A stretch of 58,448 nucleotides of DNA from an uncultured Ellagibacter sp. (GTDB lineage Bacteria > Actinomycetota > Coriobacteriia > Coriobacteriales > Eggerthellaceae), in assembly GCF_934636505.1 (NCBI RefSeq), contig NZ_CAKUAL010000004.1:1-58448 (forward strand). Reading direction: 5' to 3'. Position numbers and translations under genes: made by a program. This document shows, in pieces, positions 1 through 7,345 of this stretch. Position 1 is the stretch's first letter. The number at the start of each line of letters is the position of its first letter. The notes beneath the pieces were generated by a model. That model made no database searches. It was not told the origin of the DNA and saw nothing but the letters and a program-made list of their open reading frames with translations.

Positions 1-1
1 G

Positions 2-1048
2 CACGTGGTCACCAAGAAGGGTGCCGGGTATGGTCCCGCGATGGCGGAGCCGACGCGTTTCCATGGTACGGGTCCTTACGATATCGCCACGGGCAAGGCT
101 ATAAAGAAGCCTGCAAAGGCGCCAAGCTACACCTCGGTGTTCGGCGAGGCCCTTTTGAACGAGGCGCGCGCCGATGAGCGCATCGTTGCGATCACCGCCG
201 CGATGGAAAGCGGCACGGGGCTCACCGCGTTTGAAAAGGAGTTCCCCGACCGCTTCATCGACGTGGGCATTTGCGAGGAGAACGCAGCCGGTATGGCGGC
301 GGGGCTTGCCATCGGCGGGCGCAAGCCGGTGTTCGCCGTGTACTCTACCTTCCTGCAGCGTGCCATCGATCAGCTCATCGTCAATAACGCCCTCATGAAC
401 CTCGATGTCGTGTTCGCTATCGACCGCGCGGGCTTGGTGGGCGCCGATGGGCCGACGCACCACGGCATGTTCGACCTGGTCTATACGCGCATGGTTCCCA
501 ATATGCGAGTGCTTGCGCCCTCCAACGAGGCGGAACTCGTGAACTCCCTTCATACCGCGCTCGTGCTCGGCGGGCCGTTCGCGGTGCGCTATCCGCGCGG
601 CGAGGCCTGCGGCGTGCCCGTTCCCGACAAGCCCGAAACCTACGAACCTGGCGTGTCTCGCCTGGTGAGGGAAGGGTCCGATGTCGCGATCCTCGCGTTC
701 GGGAATATGGTTGAGCCTGGGAACGAGGCTGCGGCTGTGCTTGAGGAAGCGGGCCTGTCCGTTCGCGTCGTCGACATGCGTTGGGTGAAGCCACTCGATA
801 CTGAGGCGATTCGCAAGGCATCCGAAACCCGTCTCGTGGTGACGGTCGAAGACGGTGTGATCGCAGGTGGTGTCGGGGAAGAGGTGCTCGCCGAGCTCGC
901 GCGCCAGAACGAGAAGGTGCCCGTGCTCACGCTGGGCATTCCCGACCGCTACATCATGCAAGGCGCCCCCGATTTCCTCATGCATGAACTCGGCCTCGAC
1001 GCCGAAGGGATCGCCGTAGCCGTTAAAGAGAAGCTCGAAGCGCTCTAG
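2..1048 (+). CDS. dxs: 1-deoxy-D-xylulose-5-phosphate synthase, C-terminal part (5' end outside window)
   Basis: DXS is the TPP enzyme that condenses pyruvate and glyceraldehyde 3-phosphate, the first step of the MEP isoprenoid pathway. The frame is open from the first base and enters at HVVTKKGAGY, which in DXS lies just before the pyrimidine-binding domain, so about 348 C-terminal residues of a roughly 630-residue protein are present. The transketolase pyrimidine domain carries the family motif GADGPTHHG, followed by the transketolase C-terminal domain (VRYPRGEA, then VEDGVIAGGVGE). The N-terminal TPP diphosphate-binding half is outside the window. The gene ends at TAG 1046-1048 and a 228 bp gap follows before hipB. 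Identification is firm; only the start is unknown. Confidence 0.93.
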   Translation, partial: HVVTKKGAGYGPAMAEPTRFHGTGPYDIATGKAIKKPAKAPSYTSVFGEALLNEARADERIVAITAAMESGTGLTAFEKEFPDRFIDVGICEENAAGMAAGLAIGGRKPVFAVYSTFLQRAIDQLIVNNALMNLDVVFAIDRAGLVGADGPTHHGMFDLVYTRMVPNMRVLAPSNEAELVNSLHTALVLGGPFAVRYPRGEACGVPVPDKPETYEPGVSRLVREGSDVAILAFGNMVEPGNEAAAVLEEAGLSVRVVDMRWVKPLDTEAIRKASETRLVVTVEDGVIAGGVGEEVLAELARQNEKVPVLTLGIPDRYIMQGAPDFLMHELGLDAEGIAVAVKEKLEAL

Positions 1049-1202
1049 CAAGCTCAACAGGCGATCTTGTGCGTGGAAGGCGATGACCTCCCGTTATTCT
1101 GACGCATACCAAGGTGAGCTCGTAGCGAAGGCGCGGGCTTTTGTCGTGCCTTCGAGTCCATCCTCCAGCATCGAGGATTCAAAATACTTATTATTCGTGA
1201 TA

Positions 1203-1242
1203 TTGCGAAACTATTAAATATTTTGTATATTTGTATTAATAG
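1203..1242 (+). promoter_or_regulatory. hipBA promoter with overlapping inverted repeat
   Basis: An AT-rich stretch in otherwise GC-rich DNA holds TTGCGA (1203-1208), a 17 bp spacer and TATATT (1226-1231), a credible sigma-70 promoter. The perfect inverted repeat CTATTAA (1211-1217) / TTAATAG (1236-1242) brackets the -10 box, which is where a HipB-type autorepressor would bind. Promoter and operator roles are inferred. The rest of 1049-1276 shows no gene. Confidence 0.5.
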
Positions 1243-1276
1243 AGCGAGTATAAAGTATTTTGAACGGCGGCATATC

Positions 1277-1513
1277 ATGTGGACCAACGCTTACTCATAC
1301 GAGGACATTGGCGAGTTCTTGCGCGAGGCGCGCAGGGAGCGCGGCATCACGCAGGTCGAGATGGCTAAAAAGCTCGGCTTCTCGTCGGTGACTCTTTCGG
1401 CGCTTGAGACGGGAAAGAATGTGTCGGCAGTCAAGGTCAACCGCTACCTGCAGCAACTGGGCTTTCGCATGGTCATCGTTCCCAAAGGCGCGGACGTGAA
1501 GGTGACCGAATGA
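1277..1513 (+). CDS. hipB: HipB-like antitoxin / XRE-family repressor
   Basis: A 78-residue protein that is almost entirely one XRE-type helix-turn-helix: the recognition region is ITQVEMAKKLGFSSVTLSAL, followed by ETGKNVSAVKVNRYLQQLG. HipB proteins bind operators as dimers, repress the operon and neutralise HipA. The ATG at 1277 is chosen because GGCGG lies just upstream and an earlier in-frame ATA/ATG-like start would add an AT-coded, non-homologous leader. The stop overlaps the hipA start by 4 bp (ATGA, 1510-1513), so translation is probably coupled. Its inferred operator is the inverted repeat at 1211-1242. Confidence 0.82.
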   Translation: MWTNAYSYEDIGEFLREARRERGITQVEMAKKLGFSSVTLSALETGKNVSAVKVNRYLQQLGFRMVIVPKGADVKVTE

Positions 1514-2790
1514 GACAACTCGACGTATATCTGGGAGAGAATCTGATCGGACATGTTGCCGAAAATCGCAAAGGCGGACGCTTCGAGTATGAGCAAGCGG
1601 TCGTCGACAAACTCGCCGGCAGACCAGTGCTCTCGATGGCATTTCCCGCGAAGGGCCGCCCGTTTGGCGAGGCAAAGACCTCTGCATGGTTCAACGGTCT
1701 GCTTCCCGAGGGAAGCCGTCGCGACGAAATTTGCAGGAGCCTTGGCGTCTCGCCCTACGATTGGATTGGCCTTCTCGCAGAGATAGGCTGGGAGTGCGCT
1801 GGTGCGGTAAGGGTGTTCGAGCGCGGCCGTAAGGGAACTCGCGTATTGCGCTTCGAGAAGATTTCCCCATCGGCGTTGGCCGAAAAGCTCTCGAGCGCCA
1901 CAGAGCGGCTTCCGCAAGCGGAGAGCGGAATGTTTCGCATGTCTCTTGGCGGATTCCAGGAGAAGATGTGCGTTGTTATGCCGAGGATTCCCGAGGGCGC
2001 GCGCTTCGTCACCGCCGATGACGTCCTGCTGCCGATGGACGACAGTCCCAGCACGCATATCCTTAAACCTGAAAGCGAACATTACCCTGGCTTGGCGGAG
2101 TCCGAGGCCTGGGCCGTGACGGCAGCCGGGCACGCGGCGCGTGCGTCTAGGGTGGCTCTGCTCGACTTGGACGATGCGCCGGACACGCTTGTGGCCGAAC
2201 GCTACGATAGGGTTGTCGACGACGTCTTCAAGTGCGTAGTCAGGCTTCATCAAGAGGATGCTTGCCAAGCGCTCGGAATCGATCCGCACGGCAAGTACGC
2301 TGCCGCGAGCGCGCCTAAGGGCGATGATCCCACGTATGTTGCAATCGCCGACTTGCTGCAGAAATATTCCTCCGACCCCGAGGGCGAGAAGGAGGAGCTG
2401 TTGCGCCAGCTCGTTGCGAATCTGGTGCTTGGCAATTGGGACGCGCACGCCAAGAACACGTCATTTCTCTACCGCGAGCAAATGGTTCCCACGCTCGCGC
2501 CGCTCTATGACGTGGTGCCCATCGCCGAGGTTGAGCCCCGGACGGAGATCCTTTCCATGCGCGTCAACGGGGTGATAAACCCCGAAAAGCTTACGCGAGC
2601 TGACATTGTCGCCGAGGCCGCTGCTTGGGGATTGGGCGTGGCGGGCGCTGAGACGGTCATTGACTGCACGCTCCAGAATCTCGAGGAGGGCATTCGCTCC
2701 GCATCGATAGCGTACCCGGGTGCTGCGGCCCGCCATGAGGCCAAAGCTATGGGAAGGGTATGCAGGCTGAAAAGGGATTCTTGCCCTTGA
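1510..2790 (+). CDS. hipA: HipA-like serine/threonine kinase toxin
   Basis: A 426-residue HipA-family kinase. In Escherichia coli HipA phosphorylates glutamyl-tRNA synthetase and causes dormancy; the target here is unknown. The N-terminal HipA domain (about 3-105, FNGLLPEG) is followed by the kinase fold. Visible kinase elements are the autophosphorylation/gate loop SLGGFQEK (Ser145), the ATP lysine in HILKP (Lys186), the catalytic loop NWDAHAKN (Asp311, Asn316) and the metal-binding aspartate in LYDVV (Asp334). All key residues are present, so the toxin should be active. It is translationally coupled to hipB by a 4 bp overlap. The pair sits between dxs and amtB and looks like a small acquired islet in core genome. 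Confidence 0.88.
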   Translation: MRQLDVYLGENLIGHVAENRKGGRFEYEQAVVDKLAGRPVLSMAFPAKGRPFGEAKTSAWFNGLLPEGSRRDEICRSLGVSPYDWIGLLAEIGWECAGAVRVFERGRKGTRVLRFEKISPSALAEKLSSATERLPQAESGMFRMSLGGFQEKMCVVMPRIPEGARFVTADDVLLPMDDSPSTHILKPESEHYPGLAESEAWAVTAAGHAARASRVALLDLDDAPDTLVAERYDRVVDDVFKCVVRLHQEDACQALGIDPHGKYAAASAPKGDDPTYVAIADLLQKYSSDPEGEKEELLRQLVANLVLGNWDAHAKNTSFLYREQMVPTLAPLYDVVPIAEVEPRTEILSMRVNGVINPEKLTRADIVAEAAAWGLGVAGAETVIDCTLQNLEEGIRSASIAYPGAAARHEAKAMGRVCRLKRDSCP

Positions 2791-2884
2791 GACGGCGGTG
2801 CCATAAGCGAGCGGCGGCACTCCAAGAACGGGGGCACCAACCCCCACCTCATCGGCGAGCGGTGCTCTGAAATCCGCTTGAAAC

Positions 2885-2925
2885 AATAACCCTAGGCCAA
2901 GTGACCTGGGGTTATTTCTTTTCTG
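2885..2925 (+). terminator. Rho-independent terminator after hipBA
   Basis: The stem AATAACCCTAGG (2885-2896) pairs with CCTGGGGTTATT (2905-2916), with one G-U pair and an 8 nt loop, and is followed by a pyrimidine tract (TTTCTTTTCTGTTT). It ends the hipBA transcript and isolates amtB. A short GGGGG/CCCCC hairpin at about 2831-2847 lies upstream. The rest of 2791-3065 holds no gene. Confidence 0.8.
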
Positions 2926-2991
2926 TTTCGCTCGCGCTTCCCGTTTGTTACGGTGCGTTTGAATGAACGTTAACACTTGGCATCGCGCCGT

Positions 2992-3020
2992 TTGAGCCCG
3001 TTTCGAGGTGCGATTATCTT
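2992..3020 (+). promoter_or_regulatory. Possible amtB-glnK promoter
   Basis: TTGAGC (2992-2997), a 17 bp spacer and TATCTT (3015-3020) lie 45 bp upstream of the amtB start. The match is modest. No clear nitrogen-regulator box was recognised. Confidence 0.3.
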
Positions 3021-3065
3021 CTCTGTCATACAGATGCACGTCTAGAAACAGAGGAGGTAAATGCA

Positions 3066-4340
3066 ATGTTTGACTCGGGTAATACAGGATTCATGATCGT
3101 TTGCGCGATGCTGGTCCTGCTTATGACACCTGGCCTTGCGTTCTTCTACGGAGGCCTATCACGCCGCAAGAACGTTGTCAACACTATGATCATGGTGTTC
3201 GGCGTCTTGGGCATCGTTGCAATCACGTGGACGATTTTCGGTTGGTCTTTCGCTTACGGCGGAGACGGTTCGATTCCGTTCTTCGGAGGCTTCGACCAGA
3301 TCGGTCTTACGGGCCTGGTCGCCAACATCACTGGTGAGGCACCCGAAGCGCTGAGTCACGACTGCTATCCCGCGATGGCGGATGTCGTCTTCCAGTTGGC
3401 ATTCTGCATGATTACCACGGCGATCATTACTGGTTCGCTTGCGGGCCGTATGAAGTATGGTGCGATTTGCGCGTTCGTTGCCATTTGGACCATCGTGGTG
3501 TATCCGCCGCTGGCCCACATGGTCTGGGGCGGCGACGGCAGCCTCATCGGCGACACCATCGGCGCGCTCGACTTCGCAGGCGGCGATGTTGTCCACATCT
3601 CCTCTGGCTTGACCGGCCTCGTTCTCTGCCTGCTTCTGGGCAAGCGCAAGGGCTTCGGCATGATGAGCTACCGCCCGCACAACGTTCCCTTCGTTGCCCT
3701 GGGCGCTACGCTTCTGTGGTTCGGCTGGTTCGGCTTCAATGCGGGCTCGGAGTTCGCGGCTGACGGCGTTGCGGCGCTTGCCTTGGTGAACACGGTTGTC
3801 GCATCCGGCGCGGCGCTCGTTTCCTGGATGATCGTCGAGCGCGTGAAGGTCGGCAAGCCCACCCTCGTTGGCGCTGCCACCGGTCTTGTTGCGGGCCTCG
3901 TCGTTATCACTCCCGCTGCTGGCTTCGTGGAGCCTTGGGCCGCACTCGTCATGGGCCTCATCGTTTCCCCCATCTGCTACTTCGCGATTTCCTTCTGCAA
4001 GGCGAAGATCGGCTACGACGACGCGCTTGACGCATTCGGCTGCCACGCAGTCGGCGGCATCGTCGGCGGCATCTGCACCGGCATCTTCTGCGTGCCCGAG
4101 CTTTCCTGGACCGACTTCGGCGGCCTCATCTACACCGGTGATGCTTCGCTTTTGGGCAGCCAGATTCTGGGCATCCTGATCACGATCGTGTTCGTCGGCG
4201 TGCTCGACGTGGTCATCGGCCTCATCGTGAAGGCGTGCTTCAAGGGCAGCCTGCGCGTCAGCGAGGAAGAAGAGGCGCAAGGCCTCGACGTTGCGGCACA
4301 CGGCGAGTCCGCGTACCCTGCCTATATCGGTCTTGACTAG
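3066..4340 (+). CDS. amtB: Ammonium transporter AmtB
   Basis: A 424-residue Amt/MEP/Rh channel that moves ammonium across the cytoplasmic membrane as a trimer. The N terminus runs straight into the first membrane helix (FMIVCAMLVLLMTPGLAFFY), as in processed Amt proteins. Family signatures are DFAGGDVVHISSG, LLWFGWFGFNAGS and DDALDAFGCHAVGGIVGG, which contain the conserved pore histidines. The start at 3066 follows GAGGAGGT. The PII gene is 28 bp downstream in the usual amtB-glnK pairing, in which PII docks on AmtB and blocks it when nitrogen is plentiful. Confidence 0.96.
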   Translation: MFDSGNTGFMIVCAMLVLLMTPGLAFFYGGLSRRKNVVNTMIMVFGVLGIVAITWTIFGWSFAYGGDGSIPFFGGFDQIGLTGLVANITGEAPEALSHDCYPAMADVVFQLAFCMITTAIITGSLAGRMKYGAICAFVAIWTIVVYPPLAHMVWGGDGSLIGDTIGALDFAGGDVVHISSGLTGLVLCLLLGKRKGFGMMSYRPHNVPFVALGATLLWFGWFGFNAGSEFAADGVAALALVNTVVASGAALVSWMIVERVKVGKPTLVGAATGLVAGLVVITPAAGFVEPWAALVMGLIVSPICYFAISFCKAKIGYDDALDAFGCHAVGGIVGGICTGIFCVPELSWTDFGGLIYTGDASLLGSQILGILITIVFVGVLDVVIGLIVKACFKGSLRVSEEEEAQGLDVAAHGESAYPAYIGLD

Positions 4341-4368
4341 GCGAGTTCTAAGGAAGGAGTTGAAACCT

Positions 4369-4707
4369 ATGAAGAGGATCACTGCGATTGTCCGCCCCGA
4401 GAAGCTCGAACCGCTCAAGGAGGCACTTTTTGCGGCAAAGGTTGGCGGCATGACGATTTCCCAGGTCAACGGATGCGGCAGTCAGCATGGCTGGAAGGAA
4501 TACTACCGCGGCACCGAGGTTCTGCTGAACATGGTGCCTAAGGTGAAGTTCGAGCTCGTGGTAGGTGATGAGGAAGTCGACGGGCTGGTGAAGGTCATCA
4601 CCGAGACGGCGCGTACGGGTAACGTGGGTGACGGCAAGATCTTCGTCTCTCCGATTGACGAGGTCATCCGCATCCGCACCGATGAGCGCGGAGAGTCGGC
4701 GGTTTAA
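4369..4707 (+). CDS. glnK: PII nitrogen signalling protein (GlnK type), lacking Tyr51
   Basis: A 112-residue PII protein, the standard length. PII trimers bind ATP/ADP and 2-oxoglutarate and gate AmtB. The ATG at 4369 follows AGGAAGGAG; an upstream in-frame extension would overlap amtB and lacks homology. The T-loop reads EYYRGTEVLLN: Tyr46 is present, but position 51, the uridylylated tyrosine of E. coli GlnB/GlnK, is Val. Control by GlnD-type uridylylation at that residue is therefore excluded and direct effector sensing is likely. The B-loop region TGNVGDGKIFV and the C-terminal VIRIRTDERG are intact. Confidence 0.95.
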   Translation: MKRITAIVRPEKLEPLKEALFAAKVGGMTISQVNGCGSQHGWKEYYRGTEVLLNMVPKVKFELVVGDEEVDGLVKVITETARTGNVGDGKIFVSPIDEVIRIRTDERGESAV

Positions 4708-4750
4708 GTCCGGCAGGCGCTCGCGCGACAGCTTGAGTTCTCCAATTCAG

Positions 4751-4781
4751 AAGGCTCCGATGGATTTTCCGTCGGAGCCTT
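4751..4781 (+). terminator. Hairpin after amtB-glnK
   Basis: A perfect 10 bp stem, AAGGCTCCGA (4751-4760) with TCGGAGCCTT (4772-4781), has an 11 nt loop. There is no U-tract, so it may be a weak or factor-assisted terminator. Confidence 0.45.
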
Positions 4782-4814
4782 CGCCATGCTTGCGTAAAGG
4801 TTCTGTTAATGATA

Positions 4815-4831
4815 TATACTCCTATTAATAG
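4815..4831 (+). promoter_or_regulatory. perR promoter -10 and palindromic operator candidate
   Basis: TATACT (4815-4820) is a good -10 box. The perfect palindrome CTATTAATAG (4822-4831) covers the expected transcription start, a usual position for Fur/PerR autorepression. The AT-rich context resembles a Per box, but I could not test it. Confidence 0.4.
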
Positions 4832-4860
4832 TACGATTAGCAAGCTTGAAAAGAGGCGAA

Positions 4861-5292
4861 ATGGCGAACATATCGAAAGCGGCGGCGAAGACGAGCGCTG
4901 CGAGCTGCACGGCGACGAGGAACACGCGACAGCGAGCGCTCGTGCTCGAGGCAGTTCGCTCGCTTCACAACCATCCCACTTCTGCGGACGTGTACGACGC
5001 GGTGCGCGAGAAGCACCCGAGCATCTCGCGGGCGACGGTGTACCGCAACCTCAACGTGCTGACCGAACAGGGCGAGGTGCTCCATATCCCCGTGGCGGGT
5101 GGTGCTGACCGCTACGACTTCCGCTGCGATTGCCACTACCACGCGATCTGCCGAGAATGCGGCGTTGTCTACGACGTCGAGATGCCCAGCGAGGGCCTGC
5201 TCTCAAGCGTGCGCGACACCCACGGCTTCCAGATCGAGGGCTTCGACATCATCTTCACCGGCCTTTGCCCCGATTGCGCGGATAAGGCGTAA
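4861..5292 (+). CDS. perR: PerR-type peroxide-sensing Fur family repressor
   Basis: A 143-residue Fur-family repressor. The ATG at 4861 follows AGAGG; an in-frame TTG 15 bp upstream is less likely. The winged helix contains ISRATVYRNL. The structural zinc site has two CxxC pairs (Cys97/Cys100 and Cys136/Cys139). The residues that bind regulatory iron or manganese in Bacillus PerR (His37, Asp85, His91, His93, Asp104) all have counterparts one position later: His38, Asp86, His92, His94 and Asp105. Asp rather than Glu at the last site favours a peroxide sensor over an iron sensor. It is monocistronic, and no catalase or rubrerythrin gene is adjacent. Confidence 0.82.
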   Translation: MANISKAAAKTSAASCTATRNTRQRALVLEAVRSLHNHPTSADVYDAVREKHPSISRATVYRNLNVLTEQGEVLHIPVAGGADRYDFRCDCHYHAICRECGVVYDVEMPSEGLLSSVRDTHGFQIEGFDIIFTGLCPDCADKA

Positions 5293-5388
5293 GTTGCTGA
5301 TTCGCGCAATCTCGCGCGATTCTGCCTCTCGAAATGTACAGAGGGGTAGAATTGTGCCAGTGAAAAACTGGATCGGAAGCGGTTGCGC

Positions 5389-5903
5389 ATGAACATTATC
5401 GAGCAGAAACGTGTGGCGAGGGAATTCGTCAAGCGCTGGAAGGCCATGCCGTGCGCATGGATTGGGGCGAAGTGCTGCCTGCGGAAAGGTGCAGCTATAT
5501 AATCGGCAAGCCGCCGTTTCTGGGCGCGCGAAATCACCTCGGCGTCCTCCACTCGCAATTCCATAACGCATGGATGAGAACGGTGGCCGGGCGGCTCAAG
5601 AGTGACTACCGCTATTCGGGCGGTATCGTCTACAACAACTTCATCTGGCCAGATCCAACGCCTGAACAGCACGCAGTCATCGAGTCTTGCGCCCAAGGCG
5701 TCCTGAATGCCCGCGAAGCGCACCCAGGTGCTACGCTCGCCGACCTGTACGACCCCGACAAAATGCCAACTGACTTGCTCGCTGCGCACAAGGAGCTCGA
5801 CGCTGCAGTTGAAGCCGCCTACGATGTAGACTTCAACGGCGACGAGGAGAAGATTGTTGCCCACCTTTTCAAGCTCTATGCCGAAAAAGCAGGCGAGCTA
5901 TAG
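5389..5903 (+). pseudogene. Remnant of an MmeI-like class II restriction-modification/DNA methyltransferase gene
   Basis: An N-terminal fragment starting at ATG 5389 (EQKRVAREFVKRWK) stays open only to a stop near 5500. A shift to another frame near 5440-5460 then gives YIIGKPPFLGAR, matching the methyltransferase (N)PPF motif with Asn changed to Lys. This is joined directly to the C-terminal specificity part (AWMRTVAGRLKSDYRY, then GGIVYNNFIWP). Intact MmeI-like proteins are about 900 residues or more; here at least two internal deletions and a frameshift leave about 170 codons. The catalytic motif is altered and most domains are gone, so it is non-functional. It marks a degraded defence islet. 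Confidence 0.8.
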
Positions 5904-5910
5904 TCGGTTT

Positions 5911-5956
5911 GCAGGCTTTTCGTTCGGTAAAATGCAGGCATTTCATTCGGTATTGT
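5911..5956. repeat. Two imperfect 23 bp direct repeats
   Basis: GCAGGC-TTTCGTTCGGTA (5911-5933) is repeated as GCAGGC-TTTCATTCGGTA (5934-5956), and a partial third ACAGG follows. A 7 bp hairpin (TCGCCTA 5971-5977 / TAGGCGA 5988-5994) lies just downstream. The repeats precede the AAA ATPase gene and could be operator sites or decay products. Confidence 0.55.
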
Positions 5957-6024
5957 ACAGGTAATGGCTTTCGCCTAGGTTTCAACTTAGGCGAGTTATG
6001 AACCGCCCATCTGCTAAAATGCTG

Positions 6025-6062
6025 ATTAGCAAAAAGAAAAAAAATTAGCAAAAAGAAAAAAC
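6025..6062. repeat. 19 bp tandem repeat, two copies
   Basis: The unit ATTAGCAAAAAGAAAAAA plus one base occurs at 6025-6043 and 6044-6062, identical at 18 of 19 positions. It ends 14 bp before the ATPase start, within its leader. Confidence 0.8.
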
Positions 6063-6076
6063 GAGACAGGAATCGT

Positions 6077-7174
6077 ATGGAGTCTTCAATAAATCCATTT
6101 ACCCCGAGTTTCGGAAAAGTGCCGCCCATTCTTGCGGGGCGCAAAATCCTGATTGGCGAATTCGAGCAGGCATTTTCCCTTAATCCCAACGATCCCAATC
6201 TGTGTAGCTTGTTCTCAGGTCCCCGCGGTGTAGGAAAGACGGTTCTTATGTCGCACCTTGCGCGCAAGGCGGAGGCGAGTGGGTGGATTTCGGCTAATGT
6301 CACGGCGCGCCCCGGCATGCTCGAAGATATTCTCGAAAGAACGATGGATGCGGCAAACGAGTTCATTGAAAGACCTTCGTTTAAGCGACTGACCTCGGTG
6401 TCTATCTCATCGCTATTCAGTGCATCGTGGGAATACCGTAACTCCGATTCGGGCAATTGGCGTACGCGCATGAGCCGCATTCTCGATGTGCTTGCAGAGT
6501 ACTCCATCGGCCTTCTCATCACTATCGATGAGATCGACCCCAATCTCGAGGAGCTCATCGACTTTTCGGCGACATTCCAGCATTTCGTACGCGAAGATCG
6601 CAAAGTGGCGCTTTTCATGGCGGGTCTGCCCGTCAATGTTTCGGCGCTTCTGTCGGACAAGTCCGTTTCTTTTCTGAGGCGTGCGGCGCAGCATCAGCTT
6701 GGTCGCATTGAAGATGCGGATATCATCGATGCATTCCGCGAAACAATCGAGGAGGCGGGGAAATCGATTGGCGATGACGCCCTTTCGCTTGCTGCGGAAG
6801 CGACGGGTGGGTTTGCCTATATGATGCAACTTGTCGGATTCCGTACGTGGATTGAAGCGGAGGATTCGTTGGTTATCGAGGTCACTCATGTGGAGCGCGG
6901 AGCGGAGCTCGCGCGTCGCGATTTCATAAACGGCATCATAAAAAAGACGTTGCAGGACCTCTCCGATGGCGATATCGCATTTCTCGAGGCGATGCTTCCC
7001 GACGATGGGCATCCAAGCTTGATGAACGATGTTGCCGAGCGCATGGGCAAAACGTCCAATTATGCACGGGTGTATCGGACGCGGTTAGTCGAACAGGGGC
7101 TCATTTCGGCGTCTCGCAGGGGCTTTGTCGAGTTCGAGATGCCGCTGTTGAGGGAATATTTGATGGAAAACTAG
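6077..7174 (+). CDS. AAA ATPase with C-terminal winged helix, function unknown
   Basis: A 365-residue P-loop ATPase of the archaeal-ATPase/ORC-like STAND type that often appears as a lone, horizontally exchanged gene. Walker A is SGPRGVGKT (47-55) and Walker B is LLITIDEID (Asp151, Glu152). An arginine-rich sensor region (FLRRAAQHQLGR) follows, then a winged-helix part near 300-360 (DVAERMGKTSNYARVYRTRL). There is no partner nuclease or toxin beside it. The weak SD ACAGGA precedes ATG 6077, and base composition is more AT-rich than its neighbours, especially upstream. It follows the decayed MmeI-like gene, so an accessory, defence-related origin is plausible; no specific role can be assigned. 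Confidence 0.7.
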   Translation: MESSINPFTPSFGKVPPILAGRKILIGEFEQAFSLNPNDPNLCSLFSGPRGVGKTVLMSHLARKAEASGWISANVTARPGMLEDILERTMDAANEFIERPSFKRLTSVSISSLFSASWEYRNSDSGNWRTRMSRILDVLAEYSIGLLITIDEIDPNLEELIDFSATFQHFVREDRKVALFMAGLPVNVSALLSDKSVSFLRRAAQHQLGRIEDADIIDAFRETIEEAGKSIGDDALSLAAEATGGFAYMMQLVGFRTWIEAEDSLVIEVTHVERGAELARRDFINGIIKKTLQDLSDGDIAFLEAMLPDDGHPSLMNDVAERMGKTSNYARVYRTRLVEQGLISASRRGFVEFEMPLLREYLMEN

Positions 7175-7193
7175 GGAAGCGCTGATTGATTAG

Positions 7194-7287
7194 GCTGCAG
7201 TCCTCCCAAGGGGTTTCGCCATTGGCTTTTCTCGGAACCTGGGGGTGGTGCGCGTTTCCTCCCTAGCGAAACGGCGTCCCAGGCAGC
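7194..7287. other. Imperfect palindromic element between the ATPase and LuxR genes
   Basis: GCTGC (7194-7198) pairs with GCAGC (7283-7287), and GTTTCGC (7213-7219) with GCGAAAC (7266-7272). The loop holds CAGTCCT and CGGAAC, both also found in the better defined elements at 30138-30246 and 38908-39026. It may be a third, diverged copy. The rest of 7175-7345 contains no gene. Confidence 0.35.
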
Positions 7288-7345
7288 ATAATGGACAACG
7301 CGCGAAAGGGGTTCGCGCGTTCAGAGCGGACAATAGGGGACGTAC

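Noticed and set aside
2791..2884. Possible tRNA or attachment site after hipA, suggested by short GC hairpins
   Set aside because: No cloverleaf, no TTCGA-type T-loop and no flanking duplicate could be found.
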